A stretch of 64,000 bases of DNA from Streptomyces morookaense. GTDB taxonomy: Bacteria; Actinomycetota; Actinomycetes; Streptomycetales; Streptomycetaceae. Made by a program: the position numbers and the translations under genes. The notes beneath the pieces were generated by a model. That model was given only the letters and a program-made list of their open reading frames with translations, was not told the DNA's origin and searched no databases. The DNA is taken from NCBI RefSeq assembly GCF_013030945.1, contig NZ_JABBXF010000043.1:1-64000 (forward strand). Direction: 5' to 3'. Each line of letters starts with the position of its first letter. Within the stretch, counting starts at the first letter, position 1. Below, in pieces: positions 63,771 to 64,000 of this stretch.

Positions 63771-64000
63771 CTAACCGGTGAAGCCGTACGGTTCGGGTGT
63801 GCACCAGCGCTCGAAGGGCCGGTCGAGGTGGTACCGGCCGTCGGCACCGAGCAGCAGCATGCGTGTCTCGGCGTTGCCCGGGTTCGACAGGCACTCGAAC
63901 TCGGCGACGGTCCAGTGCAGCCAGCGCATGCAGAACAGCCGCATGGTGAGACCGTGCGTGACCAGCAGGACGTTCGGCGGATGGTCGGGGTCCTCGAAGC
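63771..64000 (-). CDS. Histidine phosphatase family protein (3' end only)
   Basis: Only the last 75 codons are in the window. The visible part contains NVLLVTHGLTMRLFCMRW, with the second catalytic His of the phosphoglycerate-mutase-like fold, and ends PEPYGFTG. The gene continues beyond the right edge. It lies just upstream of the ADP-ribosylglycohydrolase gene. Confidence 0.88.
   Translation of the reverse strand, partial: FEDPDHPPNVLLVTHGLTMRLFCMRWLHWTVAEFECLSNPGNAETRMLLLGADGRYHLDRPFERWCTPEPYGFTG

Overview
The window is chromosomal core sequence from a high-GC actinomycete, almost certainly Streptomyces. Third codon positions are strongly G/C, GTG starts are frequent, and the window carries hrdB, sepH, a whiH-type regulator, cutRS-type signalling, ptsH with a DasR-type site, DUF4193 and DUF3710. 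From memory, most of the gene order matches the S. coelicolor SCO58xx core block, reversed. The kdp genes at the left edge are the one block I do not recall being next to it. No insertion sequence, prophage, CRISPR array, tRNA or rRNA was seen.

Left third (1-24 kb). The kdp potassium ATPase operon (a 27-aa ORF, kdpF, kdpA, 5' part of kdpB) is followed by a thioesterase-dut-DUF3710 operon, DUF3093, and a DUF4193 gene with a downstream partner. Next come cutRS, an inositol-phosphatase-like gene with coproporphyrin ferrochelatase, an MFS transporter overlapping a flavin oxidase, a membrane protein divergent from sepH, a sulfurtransferase and a VOC protein. A four-gene operon (GNAT/acyl-CoA synthetase, DUF5998, a phosphodiesterase-like enzyme, thymidine kinase) diverges from ptsH.

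Middle (24-47 kb). A GntR regulator is followed by a secreted M23 peptidase behind a clear ydaO (c-di-AMP) riboswitch. A catalytic plus non-catalytic M16 peptidase pair diverges from parC. A citrate synthase-CobW operon diverges from an HTH-fused citrate synthase homologue across an AT-rich 19-bp palindrome. A sucrase/ferredoxin-like gene starts directly behind an iron box. An NMT1-type ABC importer diverges from a DcuS/DcuR-type two-component pair. A NarL-type two-component operon and parE follow.

Right (47-64 kb). A DUF7455 zinc-ribbon protein, a secreted trypsin-like protease, hrdB (principal sigma factor) and the whiH-type gene are followed by a fused ABC transporter, a NUDIX protein and a GDE_N protein. 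DUF4192 and a RecQ helicase-phosphoribosyltransferase fusion diverge around two DnaA-box-like 9-mers. The end holds two conserved unknowns, RNase HII, an ADP-ribosylglycohydrolase and the 3' end of a histidine phosphatase gene.

The genes are mainly housekeeping, cell-wall, cell-division and development genes. I found no obvious new multigene system. The most interesting material is regulatory: the riboswitch, iron box, dre site, candidate sigma-WhiG and sigma-R promoters, palindromic operators and paired DnaA boxes. A few protein oddities are also worth checking: RecQ-PRTase, the citrate synthase Asp-to-Glu change and the GNAT-ACS loop.
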